A stretch of DNA of 64,000 nucleotides from Ignavibacteriales bacterium (GTDB taxonomy: Bacteria > Bacteroidota > Ignavibacteria > Ignavibacteriales > Ignavibacteriaceae). The stretch covers positions 298,842-362,841 of the forward strand of contig DPRR01000007.1 of the NCBI GenBank assembly GCA_003538625.1, given 5' to 3'. The translations under genes and the position numbers were made by a program. Of this stretch, positions 1 through 9,285 are shown in pieces (position 1 is the stretch's first letter; each line of letters starts with the position of its first letter). The notes under the pieces are model-generated. The model had not been told where the DNA came from. It saw only the letters and a program-made list of their open reading frames with translations, and ran no database searches.

Positions 1-179
1 AAATCAAAATGAATTATTTTGTTAAAGTTTTGATTAGCCTCATAAATTTCTTTTGACCCTTTATACATCACAAGTGCGTCTATTTGTGCGGCAGGCAGTG
101 ATTGACGAAGTAGTTTTAATGCGGGAGTAAACATTAACGCATCGCCAATTCCTGAAAGAGCAATAATCAATATTTTCAT
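1..179 (-). CDS. Glycosyltransferase family 9 (heptosyltransferase-like), N-terminal fragment
   Basis: The gene runs off the left edge; only about 59 N-terminal residues are visible, starting at an ATG at 179-177. They read as the first Rossmann half of GT9 enzymes: a hydrophobic beta strand (KILIIA), then the glycine turn SGIGDALMFTPALKLLR, then a second strand (IDALVMYKG). This is the usual start of ADP-heptose:LPS heptosyltransferases, which add sugars to the LPS core at the inner face of the inner membrane. The sugar donor cannot be told from this fragment. A neighbouring DUF2723 gene also points to envelope glycan work. No ribosome site is obvious. Confidence 0.7.
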   Translation of the reverse strand, partial: MKILIIALSGIGDALMFTPALKLLRQSLPAAQIDALVMYKGSKEIYEANQNFNKIIHFD

Positions 180-221
180 AATAGAATAAAATGAAAGTAT
201 CTTTAAAAAAAATCATTCCCG

Positions 222-280
222 AAAAAAAGAGGGAATCCATTTAACATTGTATAATAGATTCCCGCATTCGCGGGAATGAC
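222..280. repeat. Dispersed hairpin repeat downstream of the DUF2723 gene
   Basis: ATTCCCGC and GCGGGAAT (258-265 and 270-277) form a perfect 8-bp stem with a 4-nt loop, preceded by a related imperfect element with ATTCCCG and GGGAAT. It lies just past the stop of the minus-strand gene ending at 302 and may also act as its terminator. Confidence 0.6.
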
Positions 281-301
281 ATTTGAATTAATTTTAAGAA
301 T

Positions 302-3271
302 TTACTTCGTCTTGCTTGTATCTATTCCCTCAACAAGTGCTCTATACTTTTGAACGTTAGCCTTTACATTCGGATCTTGCGGATATATAGTTTCAAGCTT
401 TTGCCAGATTTCTAATAATTTATCGTTCCTGTTCTGCGCTTCATAAATATCAATCAATATTCTGTAAGGATTATAATATGATTGAACATCCGAAGGATCC
501 GCTTCTAATTTAGCGACTGCAAGTTTTTCTACTTCAGAAGAAAATTTATTGAATTTATCCCTTGCACCTGCGCGTAGATAAAGATTGCTTATTTCATAAA
601 GCAAACCATAATCCATTGGAATTAATTTGTTAGGAAGTTTTTCTTCCATATTATCCAGTGTATTTACCGCAAGATCATTTTGCCCTTTCCCAATATAATA
701 AAGCGTTAATCTTAAAAATGCGTTTCTATAGTTCTGTACCATACGCTTATGATTATCATCAAAGAAAATATTCGGATCATTTAATCCGCGGAATTTGAAT
801 CCCGGTTGATAATCTTTACTATAACCAACTGCTTCTGTGAGATTGGCTTTTAAAATATTTGGTTCAACAAATTCATCATTAGCTTTACGTTTTTCAGGAA
901 CAAGCCGGAATGCCATTCCTTCCATTCTTAAATAATCGCTTAATCCGATCTTACTGTCTTCAGAACAAGTAACAGCAAAATAAATAGGTCTTTCCCAATT
1001 GTTGGATTCAACAATTTCTTTAACCATTAAATCCTGCACACGAACCGCCTGAACGTTTCCATAATTTAATGTCGGATTCATCGTAAAGGTAATTGCCCCT
1101 TGCTTAAGCAAAGAAGTATCGCGCAAAGCAAACTTCTGCATTATATCAGAAAACGAAACAGTACTGCTTGGCTTTGGAAGCGGAACCGTTATGTTACGCG
1201 CAGACCATTGTATTGGTCTTATATCTTTAATTTGCTGATCTGTAAGGCGCATTCTAACTGTGCCAACTTTATATGGATCATTGTTTTTTAATTGTGAAAT
1301 ATACCAATCTGTATTTAGCAGACTTAGGTTTGCAATTTTAACATCGCGTCTTACACCTTCAACATCCTGCAAATACCACAATGGAAAGGTATCATTATCC
1401 CCATTTGTAAACAGAACTGAATTTGGTGCACAGCTTTGCAAAAGATTATACGAATAATCCCATGGAACCCAATTGTGTGATCTATCATGTGTAAAATAAT
1501 TTGCCTGCAGCATTTTTACAGGAACCAGCACAATTCCAAATGCAAGTACTGCATATGCAGCAGCATTACGAACTGAAGCTTTTTTTATTTTAACAAAAAT
1601 TAAATCAATCAATCCCCTCAAACCAATTGCAATCCAGATTGCATAAACAAAGAACGCTCCAACGTAAAAGTAATCTCGTTCTCTTGGCTGAGGCTGCTGC
1701 TGGTTTTGATAGAAGGCTGTTAAATGACCCATCAGAATAAACATTATCATAAATGCAGAAGCCATCTTCCAGTCTTTGCGGAAGTGAAAATAAATTCCAA
1801 GCAAACCAATTAAGAAGGGGATGCCAAAAAGTGAGTCTTTGGTTTCGCCCGCAAAATTAACTCCGAGAATTTTGCCAAAAATATTTCCTATCCCATTAAA
1901 CGGAGCAATGTTTGCACCCTGATCTTGTTCCCATCCTTCACGTCCGGCAAAATTCCAGAGCAAGTATCTTGTCATCATATGTTCCATCTGGTAAGAATAG
2001 AAGAAATCAAGATCTGAAGAATAACCCGTATAAACTATTTGCTGATGTGGTTCGGTAGCAAATCTTCTTTTGAAAATAGGGAAATCACCGTATTGATCAC
2101 GATTTAAATATTTAACAAGCTCCGTAAATTTATCAGGTGCATTTTCATTCATTGGTGGATTTTGATTGGAACGGATTATAACCATTGCAAAAGTTAAAAA
2201 TCCAATAAGAATAAAAATAAAAGACATAAACACGAGGTGTAAGGTTGGCTTAACATTCTTTCTTGCATAATAAACACCGTAACCAAGACCGGAAAATAAA
2301 AGTATAAGAATAAATACTTCAACTACGTTATTATCGCCGCCAATTTTTGTCATTAACCCGGGCAGAAATTTAACAACACCGGGGTAAGTTGCAAACAATG
2401 CTATTCCGCCAATAATAAGCGGCATATAAAAAGAGTTTCTAGTAAATATTTTTTTCCAGTAAACTCCCATTATAAGGGCGCTTATTCCAACAATAAATAT
2501 TTTAAATTTTGTATCAAAGCTTTGATACTCTTCGGGTGAGGGAGGTGTTTGGGATTTTTCACCACTCCACCAAAAAATTGCAAGCAGCAAAATAACAACT
2601 GCATGACCTAAAAATATATAACTTGTTTTCTTTAATGCTTCTTCATCGTTAACATATTTTTTAAACATTATAATCATCACCACAGGCACAGCTGCAAGCA
2701 CGCTCATCAAATGCACGCCTGTTGCAAGACCAATAAGATATGCGATCATCAGTATATATTTTTCACTATCCTTATTATCGGCCCGTTCATTCCATCTTAT
2801 TATTAAATAAGTTACAGCTGCAAAAAGAAAAGTACTGAAGGCATAAACTTCCGCCTCAACACCGTTAAACCAAAAAGTATCGCTAAAAGAAAATGCTAAC
2901 GCACCAACAGCAGCAGAAACATAAGTTGCGATTGCATCAAACATATTATCTGCTTTTTTACCCTTGTAGTTTTCGATAAGCTTTACTGCAATAAGATAAA
3001 GTAATAAAACCGATAAAGCTGAGGAAAGTACAGATATCATGTTAACTCTGTATCCTAAGTTCTCTCCTATTGGCAGCTTAGAAAAAATATTTCCGAGAAT
3101 TAAAAAAAACGGTGTTCCGGGAGGATGCGGCACTTGAAGCGAAACTGATGCGGCAATAAATTCCCCGCAATCCCAAAAGGAAACTGAAGGCTGTACAGTC
3201 ATGAAGAGTACAATAAACGAAATTATAAATACAATTCCTGCAAAAATTTTATTCAGCAGTTTGAAATCCAT
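302..3271 (-). CDS. DUF2723 family multi-pass membrane protein (TMEM260-like, putative protein O-mannosyltransferase class)
   Basis: The 989-aa protein has about a dozen membrane segments in its first 600 residues and a soluble C-terminal half that ends in TPR-like helices (last ~120 residues). N-terminal hallmarks are WDCGEF (residues 33-38), followed by VPHPPGTP (47-54), the DUF2723 signature; a second family motif, QPQPRERDYF, falls near residue 530. The family is GT-C-like; eukaryotic TMEM260 members O-mannosylate proteins, and Bacteroidota members are thought to act on secreted proteins. Substrate is unknown here. The ATG at 3271 precedes the first membrane segment directly. It stands alone between hairpin repeats. 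Confidence 0.85.
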   Translation of the reverse strand: MDFKLLNKIFAGIVFIISFIVLFMTVQPSVSFWDCGEFIAASVSLQVPHPPGTPFFLILGNIFSKLPIGENLGYRVNMISVLSSALSVLLLYLIAVKLIENYKGKKADNMFDAIATYVSAAVGALAFSFSDTFWFNGVEAEVYAFSTFLFAAVTYLIIRWNERADNKDSEKYILMIAYLIGLATGVHLMSVLAAVPVVMIIMFKKYVNDEEALKKTSYIFLGHAVVILLLAIFWWSGEKSQTPPSPEEYQSFDTKFKIFIVGISALIMGVYWKKIFTRNSFYMPLIIGGIALFATYPGVVKFLPGLMTKIGGDNNVVEVFILILLFSGLGYGVYYARKNVKPTLHLVFMSFIFILIGFLTFAMVIIRSNQNPPMNENAPDKFTELVKYLNRDQYGDFPIFKRRFATEPHQQIVYTGYSSDLDFFYSYQMEHMMTRYLLWNFAGREGWEQDQGANIAPFNGIGNIFGKILGVNFAGETKDSLFGIPFLIGLLGIYFHFRKDWKMASAFMIMFILMGHLTAFYQNQQQPQPRERDYFYVGAFFVYAIWIAIGLRGLIDLIFVKIKKASVRNAAAYAVLAFGIVLVPVKMLQANYFTHDRSHNWVPWDYSYNLLQSCAPNSVLFTNGDNDTFPLWYLQDVEGVRRDVKIANLSLLNTDWYISQLKNNDPYKVGTVRMRLTDQQIKDIRPIQWSARNITVPLPKPSSTVSFSDIMQKFALRDTSLLKQGAITFTMNPTLNYGNVQAVRVQDLMVKEIVESNNWERPIYFAVTCSEDSKIGLSDYLRMEGMAFRLVPEKRKANDEFVEPNILKANLTEAVGYSKDYQPGFKFRGLNDPNIFFDDNHKRMVQNYRNAFLRLTLYYIGKGQNDLAVNTLDNMEEKLPNKLIPMDYGLLYEISNLYLRAGARDKFNKFSSEVEKLAVAKLEADPSDVQSYYNPYRILIDIYEAQNRNDKLLEIWQKLETIYPQDPNVKANVQKYRALVEGIDTSKTK

Positions 3272-3306
3272 TATTACCTCTAATTAGAATAGACTAAAAA
3301 TATATT

Positions 3307-3377
3307 TCACTCTTCGACTACGCTCAGAGTGACAAAATAATACTCTCTTGTCATACTGAGCGAAGTCGAAGTATGAC
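3307..3377. repeat. Pair of dispersed hairpin repeats (TGAC family)
   Basis: Two units sit head to head. The first has TCACTCT/AGAGTGA arms (3307-3313, 3326-3332) around TCGACTACGCTC; the second has GTCATACT/AGTATGAC arms (3350-3357, 3370-3377) around GAGCGAAGTCGA. The cores are inverted relatives of each other. The same family recurs at 15261, 20009, 23880, 44368 and elsewhere. Confidence 0.8.
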
Positions 3378-3428
3378 CGTTTTTTTAACTATGCAATATA
3401 AATTATTATAAAATCTGTTTTTAGACGA

Positions 3429-3662
3429 TTAAATCTCTGATTCATTGCTCTTTTTGAAAAAATTATCATACTTTGATTTATCAACGGGCGAATAAAACTT
3501 ATCATATAAATCTTTTAACCGCTTCATAGAAACCGTGTCAAAATCTTCATCATCTTTTTGGCGTTTAACAAACTTTTTATAATCCTCAAGTTCGTTACGA
3601 TCCATTTTATTCTCAAATCTTTTGAGAAAATCCAAATACTTTTGCTGATCTCTGTATGCCAT
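3429..3662 (-). CDS. Small charged protein, unknown function
   Basis: A 77-aa protein, very rich in Lys, Asp, Glu and Tyr, predicted mostly helical (MAYRDQQKYLDFLKRFENK at the start, KKSNESEI at the end). I recognise no family. The ATG at 3662 is preferred over an upstream in-frame ATG at 3716 because AAAAGG lies about 8 nt before it, and because the upstream extension is hydrophobic and unlike the rest. It is a single gene on the minus strand, divergent from the STAS-like gene at 4025. Likely cytoplasmic and real; no function is inferred. Confidence 0.55.
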   Translation of the reverse strand: MAYRDQQKYLDFLKRFENKMDRNELEDYKKFVKRQKDDEDFDTVSMKRLKDLYDKFYSPVDKSKYDNFFKKSNESEI

Positions 3663-4024
3663 TGGGAATACCTTTTTTATTGGATAAGCAAATTTTACCG
3701 CGCAAAAAATAAACAAACTTTAATTGGCAAAAAAATGAATTTATTTGCCTATTTCATTAAGTGTGGTTAAATTTTTATACCTGCTTAATATAAATGGCAT
3801 TGCCGGATACCGCCAGAAATTTGCTTCGGCTGCTTAAAATTTTTTGATACAATAAAGTGAATTATTTTTCACATCGATTTTAAATATATCTATAATACAT
3901 TATTCTAAGATGGAGTTTTTGACGATTGGACTTGTAGTTAAAAATATTTATGTTTTAAAAAGAATAAAGAAGTAGGTTGATTAACTGCTGATTTTTAGGA
4001 TGTTTTTTTCAGGAGGCACCAATT
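3663..4024. other. Intergenic region between divergent genes
   Basis: About 360 bp with no credible ORF. It holds a GGCAAA/TTTGCC inverted repeat (3726-3731, 3744-3749) and a good ribosome site, AGGAGG, at 4011-4016 for the next gene. Nothing else was recognised. Confidence 0.5.
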
Positions 4025-4405
4025 ATGAGTTATGAAATTAAAGTTTCTGATTCCGGAAAATATATTCTGCTTCGTGTTAACGAAAACATGACCAGGGCTC
4101 TGGCAGAACGACTGGGTACGGAGGCGCTTTACTTAGGCAGTAAAAAAAATATTAACTGTTATTTGTATGATTTAAGAAACTCGGTAAATGTAGAAAGCAT
4201 TAATGCTAATTATATTTTCGCTAATCAAGATATGAAAAAATTAGAAACAAATCCCAATAATAAAATTGCAATGCTTACCAGTCCATCCGATAAGTCCCAC
4301 GATTTTGTTGAAACAGTTTTAAGAAATGCGGGATTTAATGTTAAACTTTTTATTGATGAAGCGGAAGCATTAACCTGGCTTGAAGAAACCACTAATATTT
4401 TGTAA
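4025..4405 (+). CDS. STAS/SpoIIAA-like domain protein
   Basis: A 126-aa protein with the alternating beta-strand/helix pattern of SpoIIAA-like (STAS fold) proteins: an N-terminal strand pair (YEIKVSDSGKYILLRVN), a helix, a central strand ending YLYDLRNSV, a strand KIAMLTSPSD and a C-terminal helix AEALTWLEE. In this class the DUF/STAS-like proteins are single-domain and often of unknown role; classical members bind anti-sigma factors. The phosphorylatable DS motif of true anti-anti-sigma factors is not evident. A strong AGGAGG ribosome site stands 8 nt before the ATG. No partner kinase lies nearby. Confidence 0.6.
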   Translation: MSYEIKVSDSGKYILLRVNENMTRALAERLGTEALYLGSKKNINCYLYDLRNSVNVESINANYIFANQDMKKLETNPNNKIAMLTSPSDKSHDFVETVLRNAGFNVKLFIDEAEALTWLEETTNIL

Positions 4406-4462
4406 CGATTATATTTGTTATAATATAATCCAAAGAATATTTAATCTTTTTACGGAAATTCC

Positions 4463-4765
4463 ATGATTAAACACAATGTGTTCTGGCGCTTAAATGAAAG
4501 CGCATACGGAAATGATAAACAAACCAACGCACAAATCTTAAAAGAAGAACTCCTTGCAATGCAAGGCAAGGTCGATGGACTGTTGAAAGTGGAAGTCGGA
4601 TTTGATTTCAGTAATGAAAAAGATTCCTGCGACGTTGTTCTTTATTCAGAGTTTACAAGTAAAGGGGCGTTACATCAATATCAAATTCATCCAGATCACG
4701 AAGAAATAAAAAAATGGCTTAGCGAAGTGCGATACGAACGCAGAGTTGTGGATTATGAAGTTTAA
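4463..4765 (+). CDS. Dabb-family (stress-responsive A/B barrel) protein
   Basis: A 100-aa protein matching the dimeric alpha-beta barrel (Dabb) family in length and layout: MIKHNVFWRLNE at the N-terminus, a helix with KEELLAMQGKVDGLLKVEVG, the strand CDVVLYSEFTS, and the histidine-rich helix start HQYQIHPDHEEIKKWL. Members are small cytoplasmic dimers; some are stress-induced and some degrade or cyclise small molecules. No active-site function can be given. It follows the STAS-like gene by 57 nt on the same strand and may share its transcript. Confidence 0.85.
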   Translation: MIKHNVFWRLNESAYGNDKQTNAQILKEELLAMQGKVDGLLKVEVGFDFSNEKDSCDVVLYSEFTSKGALHQYQIHPDHEEIKKWLSEVRYERRVVDYEV

Positions 4766-4813
4766 ATTCCAAACGACAAAAACCAAATAACAAAATTTAT
4801 TGGGAGGAATTAA

Positions 4814-5647
4814 GTGAAAATAATTTTTATTAGAGTATTTGTTCTTGCTTTGCTTCTGTTAAACTCCTGTGGTTTTTTCAGATCAATAGGTTTATATAGT
4901 GTTCCTCCGGATTATGCAGACACTTTCGAGGAAATTAAAGGGATAAAGTTTATTAATCATTTTAATAAAACTTCGAATCTAGTTTTAGATTTAACAACAA
5001 CTCAAAATGTGTTTTCGCCTTACGATTCAATCAAGATAAAATACAAAATTTCCAATCTCAGCCAAACGGACACAATGCATATTAACAGTATTCATCCATA
5101 TTATTATTATACTGATTTATTTATAACCGACACGCTTAATAAGAGAATAAATCCTATCGAATGGTCCAGGGATAGGGGCATTCAAATTATAGATGAAGAT
5201 GAATATGGTAGAAGAATAAAACCTATTCTTGCATTAAATGGTGCGAGATTGCCACCCATGGATTCAATTACGGGTATCATCTCATTTAAAATTGGAAGTA
5301 TGATAGTACCCAAAGTTTACTCGACGTATGCGCGGTTTGAAAGCGAAAACGTTCCTGGAAAATATTATGTTTATTATGTATTAAAACACGAGGAATATGA
5401 TAATATAAAAGGTCCAATTACTACTAAATTGATTTCAGATACTGTTGAATATTTTGTAAGAAATCTTACGGAAGAAGAACTTCTTATTAAAAATGAGGCA
5501 ACACAAATAGTTCAAATAATTGATGTAGGTAAAAATTTTGAGATGGCAGATAGTCTGCTTTTAAACTTCAATAACAAATATCCCAAAAACTATTATTATT
5601 CAAGTCTTGTAAAATTTCTTGAAGCTAAAAAGGAATTGAATCGCTAA
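4814..5647 (+). CDS. Lipoprotein, unknown function
   Basis: 277 aa starting at GTG with GGGAGG 8 nt upstream. The signal peptide is short and hydrophobic and ends in a lipobox LNSC with the lipidated Cys at about residue 18, so the mature protein should sit in the outer or inner membrane facing the periplasm. Residues ~50-200 look beta-rich, with an immunoglobulin-like strand order, and the last ~60 residues are helical (EEELLIKNEATQIVQIIDVG). No family recognised. It ends convergently with mfd. Confidence 0.65.
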   Translation: MKIIFIRVFVLALLLLNSCGFFRSIGLYSVPPDYADTFEEIKGIKFINHFNKTSNLVLDLTTTQNVFSPYDSIKIKYKISNLSQTDTMHINSIHPYYYYTDLFITDTLNKRINPIEWSRDRGIQIIDEDEYGRRIKPILALNGARLPPMDSITGIISFKIGSMIVPKVYSTYARFESENVPGKYYVYYVLKHEEYDNIKGPITTKLISDTVEYFVRNLTEEELLIKNEATQIVQIIDVGKNFEMADSLLLNFNNKYPKNYYYSSLVKFLEAKKELNR

Positions 5648-5708
5648 ATTCAACAAAAGTCAAACAATAAATGTTTGTGATTTGGTTATTGTGTTTTGGA
5701 ATTTCCCC

Positions 5709-8700
5709 CTAAGTAACTTCTTCTAATTCTGATTTTAACTTAACTTCGTTACCAAATAATTTAGAAACTCTACCGCAGAAAGTTATTAAGTAAGAAAGAA
5801 TATCCTCTGCTTTTTCAAATCTATTTTCAATTACTAGCTTCATTACTTCTTTTTGCTGATTGAATTTTATTTTGTCTTTATAATGATCCATTATAAATCT
5901 CATCAGTTCAACAAACCGTACTTTGTAGTAATCTTCTTTTTCACCACGAGGCAGAATTATAAAAATATTTTTTCTCTGGATTGCAACTCGTTCAAATAAT
6001 GCAAATGAAGAATAAAATTTTAATGTTGCAGCAAGAACCAAACGTTTAACAACCTCCGGCAGAACTCCAAATCTATCCAACATTTCTTCTTTAAGTTCTT
6101 CGATCTCGGATAAACTTTTTACGGAATAAAGCGCAGTGTAAAAGTTTAATCGATCCATTTGTTCCGGCATATAAGTAACAGGAATACCGATTTCAAAAAA
6201 TGTATCAATTGTTGGGTCAGTTCTTTCTTCAATTTTTGGTAAAGATTTAAACACTTCTTTAAAGTCCTGATACTTTAACTCATCAACAGCTTCATTTATC
6301 AGTTTAACATAAAGATCAAAACCCACATCGTTAATAAATCCTGTTTGTTCTGTGCCGAGTAAATTTCCAGCACCGCGAATTTCTAGATCACGCATCGCAA
6401 CATTAAATCCGGAACCAATCTCTGTGTATTCCTCAATTGCTTGCAAACGGCGCAATGCTTTTTTTGTAATTCCGCTTAACGAAGGAACTATAAAATGTGC
6501 ATAAGCTTGTCTGTCGCTTCTGCCAACACGTCCGCGCAATTGATGAAGTTCTGCAAGTCCAAATCTATCCGCACGATTAATAATTATCGTATTAACATTC
6601 GGGATATCAATTCCGGACTCAATAATTTTTGTAGATAACAGAACATCAAACTTACGATTGAGAAAACCATGAATAACTTCTTCAAGCTGCGATGGTTTCA
6701 TCTGTCCATGCGCTACTCCGATTTTTGCTTCAGGAACATAACGTTTAATATAGTCTGCAAGTTTGTCAATTGATTGAACACGATCGTGAACTAAGTAAAC
6801 CTGTCCATTTCGTTTCAATTCATTCATTATCCATTCACGGATTTTAAGCGCATCAAAAGTGGAGACGTTAGTAAATATTGGCTGTCTGTTTGGCGGAGGT
6901 GTAGCAATTATTGAAAGATCACGCGCACCGAGTAAAGATAAATTTAATGTTCTTGGAATTGGAGTCGCGGTTAAAGTAAGTGTATCAACATTAACTTTTA
7001 CCTGGCGCAATTTTTCCTTTGCAGCCACACCAAAACGATGTTCTTCATCAATGATTAGCAAACCAAGGTCTTTAAACTTAACATCTTTAGAAATTAATCT
7101 GTGCGTTCCAATTAAAACATCAAGCTGACCTTCTTCCAAAAGTTTTAAAATTTCTTTTTGTTCTTTCTTCGTTTGAAACCTTGAGAGAGCAGCAACACGA
7201 ACCGGAAACTGTGTAAGACGATCTTTAAATGTATTGTAATGCTGCTCAGCTAAAATTGTAGTTGGAACAAGTACACCAACTTGCTTGCCATCCTGCACAG
7301 CTTTAAAGGCAGCACGAACTGCAACCTCCGTTTTACCAAAGCCAACATCACCGCAAACCAAACGATCCATTGGATTTTTAGCTTCCATATCAATTTTAAC
7401 ATCTTCACTGGCTTTCGCTTGATCAGGTGTATCTTCATAAAAGAATGATGCTTCGAGTTCTCGCTGCCAAATTGTATCGGGTGAAAATTGATATCCTTCG
7501 GTGGATTTTCTTTTTGCATAAAGTTCGATTAACTCGCGTGCAGCTTCCTTTATTTTTTTCTTTGCTTTTGCTTTTGTGCTTAACCATTCGCCGCTGCCAA
7601 GTGTAGCCAGCGTTGGTTTAAGATTCTCATTGGAGGAATATCTTTTAACTAATGCAAGATAATTTAGATTTACATAAACAACTCCGCCATCAGCATATAG
7701 AATCTTCATAGACTCCTGATCTGTATCTCCAATCTTAATGGTTTGCAACCCGGCATACTGCCCGATTCCATAATCTTCGTGAACAACGTAATCGCCGCGC
7801 TTGATAGATGCGAAACTTTTAGCCTTAGATTTTTTATGCTTTTTAGAAGAAGAGATTTTTGTGCGATATGGTTTACTAAAAATCTGGTAATCTGTTAAGA
7901 GAAGAATTTTTTCTTTCCTGTTTATAAAACCTTCTTTAATTGCCAGTGTTTCAATTTTAATTTTTCCTGATTCAACTAGCTCATCAAGTTCAGGACTTAA
8001 ATCGCCTAACAGTTCGCCCAATCTTTTTGTTTGAAGTTCATTTTCTGATGTGATAATTACATTAAAACTTTTCTCTGTAAAATCTTTTAACGTGTTAAAT
8101 AGAATTTGATAATTTGAACTTATCGTTGGTGCTGGAAAAAGTCCTAGTTCGATTCTATTCTCAGAGGAAAGCTCTTCCTCAATTATCCAGTTTGCGTTTT
8201 TACTTTTGTAATCAAATGGATTGGAATTGTTGGTAGCCTCAACCTTTAAGTCGAGTTCCTCCGCAGGCGTGAAGCCTGCGACTACCTCTGGAAATTCATC
8301 CTCATCAAGAATTTTTTCTTTTTTCTTGGATTTTATTTCTTCTTCAACAATAGGAATAATTTCTTCTTTTGTGGATTTGATATTATCCAGCTCATAAGCA
8401 GATGCGATAAAGATTGGGTTATTTAAATAACTAAAAATATCAGAATTAAAATCCCCTGCTTGATTTTCAAATGCACCTGCAAGTGTAACTTCTTCAACTT
8501 TTTCAAATGAGCGCTGGCTTTCAGACTCGAAATAACGGATTGATTCAATAAAGTCACCATCAAACTCTAAACGCACAGGACTTTTTTCTGAGTAGGACCA
8601 AAAATCCACAATAGCTCCGCGCTGTGAGTAATAACCCGGTGCTTCAACAAATTTATCTCTTGTGTAAACGAGAAGATTTAAGTATTCAATTAAATCATCA

Positions 8701-9110
8701 TACTTTAAATCACCACCAACAGAAACTTTAGTTGTAAGATGATTGATTTTTTCTTTATCGGGAAGTTTTAGATTTAGAATTTCATACGTTGTGAGGAGAA
8801 CAAACTTTTTTCGCTTAGATATTTCTGTGATTTTTTCCTGAATTGATTCAAGATTAAAATCATCAATAACTATTAAACTATCTGCAAGACCAAGAACGCT
8901 TGACTCAACTTTGGTTTCGTTAACAAGTTTAATATCTGAAAGAAGTAAAACTATCTGATCAGTTTTATCCAGTAAATCTTTAACAACAAAACTTTTTGAT
9001 GGACCGTAAAGCGGACTTATGAAAATTTCTCTAGAGATTGAAAAATCAGAAAGATGCTTAAAACTACTAAATTTCATTGGGATTAAATTGAATTTTTCAG
9101 GTTCACTCAT
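5709..9110 (-). CDS. mfd: Transcription-repair coupling factor Mfd
   Basis: 1133 aa, close to the 1148 of E. coli Mfd. Mfd is a DNA translocase that removes RNA polymerase stalled at lesions and recruits UvrA. Order seen: degenerate UvrB-like N-terminal module; RNA polymerase-interacting CarD-like domain beginning KRGDYVVHEDYGIGQYAGL (~437-455); helicase Walker A GDVGFGKTEVA (~588); DEEH box (~687); RecG/Mfd-like motif VI RGRVGRSDRQ (~860); C-terminal TRCF domain (~960-1110). An unusual acidic/lysine-rich linker around residues 260-300 contains a peptide encoded by a REP-like palindrome (8262-8280). A possible 45-aa ORF ends 1 nt before the start. Confidence 0.97.
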   Translation of the reverse strand: MSEPEKFNLIPMKFSSFKHLSDFSISREIFISPLYGPSKSFVVKDLLDKTDQIVLLLSDIKLVNETKVESSVLGLADSLIVIDDFNLESIQEKITEISKRKKFVLLTTYEILNLKLPDKEKINHLTTKVSVGGDLKYDDLIEYLNLLVYTRDKFVEAPGYYSQRGAIVDFWSYSEKSPVRLEFDGDFIESIRYFESESQRSFEKVEEVTLAGAFENQAGDFNSDIFSYLNNPIFIASAYELDNIKSTKEEIIPIVEEEIKSKKKEKILDEDEFPEVVAGFTPAEELDLKVEATNNSNPFDYKSKNANWIIEEELSSENRIELGLFPAPTISSNYQILFNTLKDFTEKSFNVIITSENELQTKRLGELLGDLSPELDELVESGKIKIETLAIKEGFINRKEKILLLTDYQIFSKPYRTKISSSKKHKKSKAKSFASIKRGDYVVHEDYGIGQYAGLQTIKIGDTDQESMKILYADGGVVYVNLNYLALVKRYSSNENLKPTLATLGSGEWLSTKAKAKKKIKEAARELIELYAKRKSTEGYQFSPDTIWQRELEASFFYEDTPDQAKASEDVKIDMEAKNPMDRLVCGDVGFGKTEVAVRAAFKAVQDGKQVGVLVPTTILAEQHYNTFKDRLTQFPVRVAALSRFQTKKEQKEILKLLEEGQLDVLIGTHRLISKDVKFKDLGLLIIDEEHRFGVAAKEKLRQVKVNVDTLTLTATPIPRTLNLSLLGARDLSIIATPPPNRQPIFTNVSTFDALKIREWIMNELKRNGQVYLVHDRVQSIDKLADYIKRYVPEAKIGVAHGQMKPSQLEEVIHGFLNRKFDVLLSTKIIESGIDIPNVNTIIINRADRFGLAELHQLRGRVGRSDRQAYAHFIVPSLSGITKKALRRLQAIEEYTEIGSGFNVAMRDLEIRGAGNLLGTEQTGFINDVGFDLYVKLINEAVDELKYQDFKEVFKSLPKIEERTDPTIDTFFEIGIPVTYMPEQMDRLNFYTALYSVKSLSEIEELKEEMLDRFGVLPEVVKRLVLAATLKFYSSFALFERVAIQRKNIFIILPRGEKEDYYKVRFVELMRFIMDHYKDKIKFNQQKEVMKLVIENRFEKAEDILSYLITFCGRVSKLFGNEVKLKSELEEVT
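8262..8280. repeat. REP-like palindrome inside mfd
   Basis: CGCAGGC-GTGAA-GCCTGCG, a perfect 7-bp stem, GC-rich against an AT-rich background. Read on the coding strand it gives the peptide VVAGFTPAEE in a variable linker of Mfd. The context (GTAGTCGCAGGCTTCACGCC) resembles palindromic repeats that I know to be scattered in many bacterial genomes. Confidence 0.55.
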
Positions 9111-9111
9111 A

Positions 9112-9249
9112 TCAAACCGATGGAAAAGTTAATAGGCTGCCATGAATCTCTGGAAATTTTCCGAAATCTGTTTCTTCATTATCTTCAATTTTCGGAAAAA
9201 TAATTGAAGCAATGAGAACAATTAATAGAATGGTGAGATTAAATCTCAT
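9112..9249 (-). CDS. Possible 45-aa ORF between rsmG and mfd
   Basis: An ATG at 9249 opens a 45-codon frame ending TGA at 9112, one base before the mfd start. The product has a hydrophobic N-terminus (LTILLIVLIASIIF) like a signal peptide or membrane anchor, then a short polar tail with several acidic residues. There is no clear ribosome site. The tight junction with mfd and its place on the same strand as rsmG favour a real gene, but length and composition could arise by chance. No family is recognised. Confidence 0.35.
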   Translation of the reverse strand: MRFNLTILLIVLIASIIFPKIEDNEETDFGKFPEIHGSLLTFPSV

Positions 9250-9285
9250 TAAATGAAATGATGAAATTAAAATGTAATTTGAAAA

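Noticed and set aside
5661..5677. Terminator hairpin CAAACA/TGTTTG between the lipoprotein gene and mfd
   Set aside because: Stem is short and A/T-rich with no T run; too weak to list.
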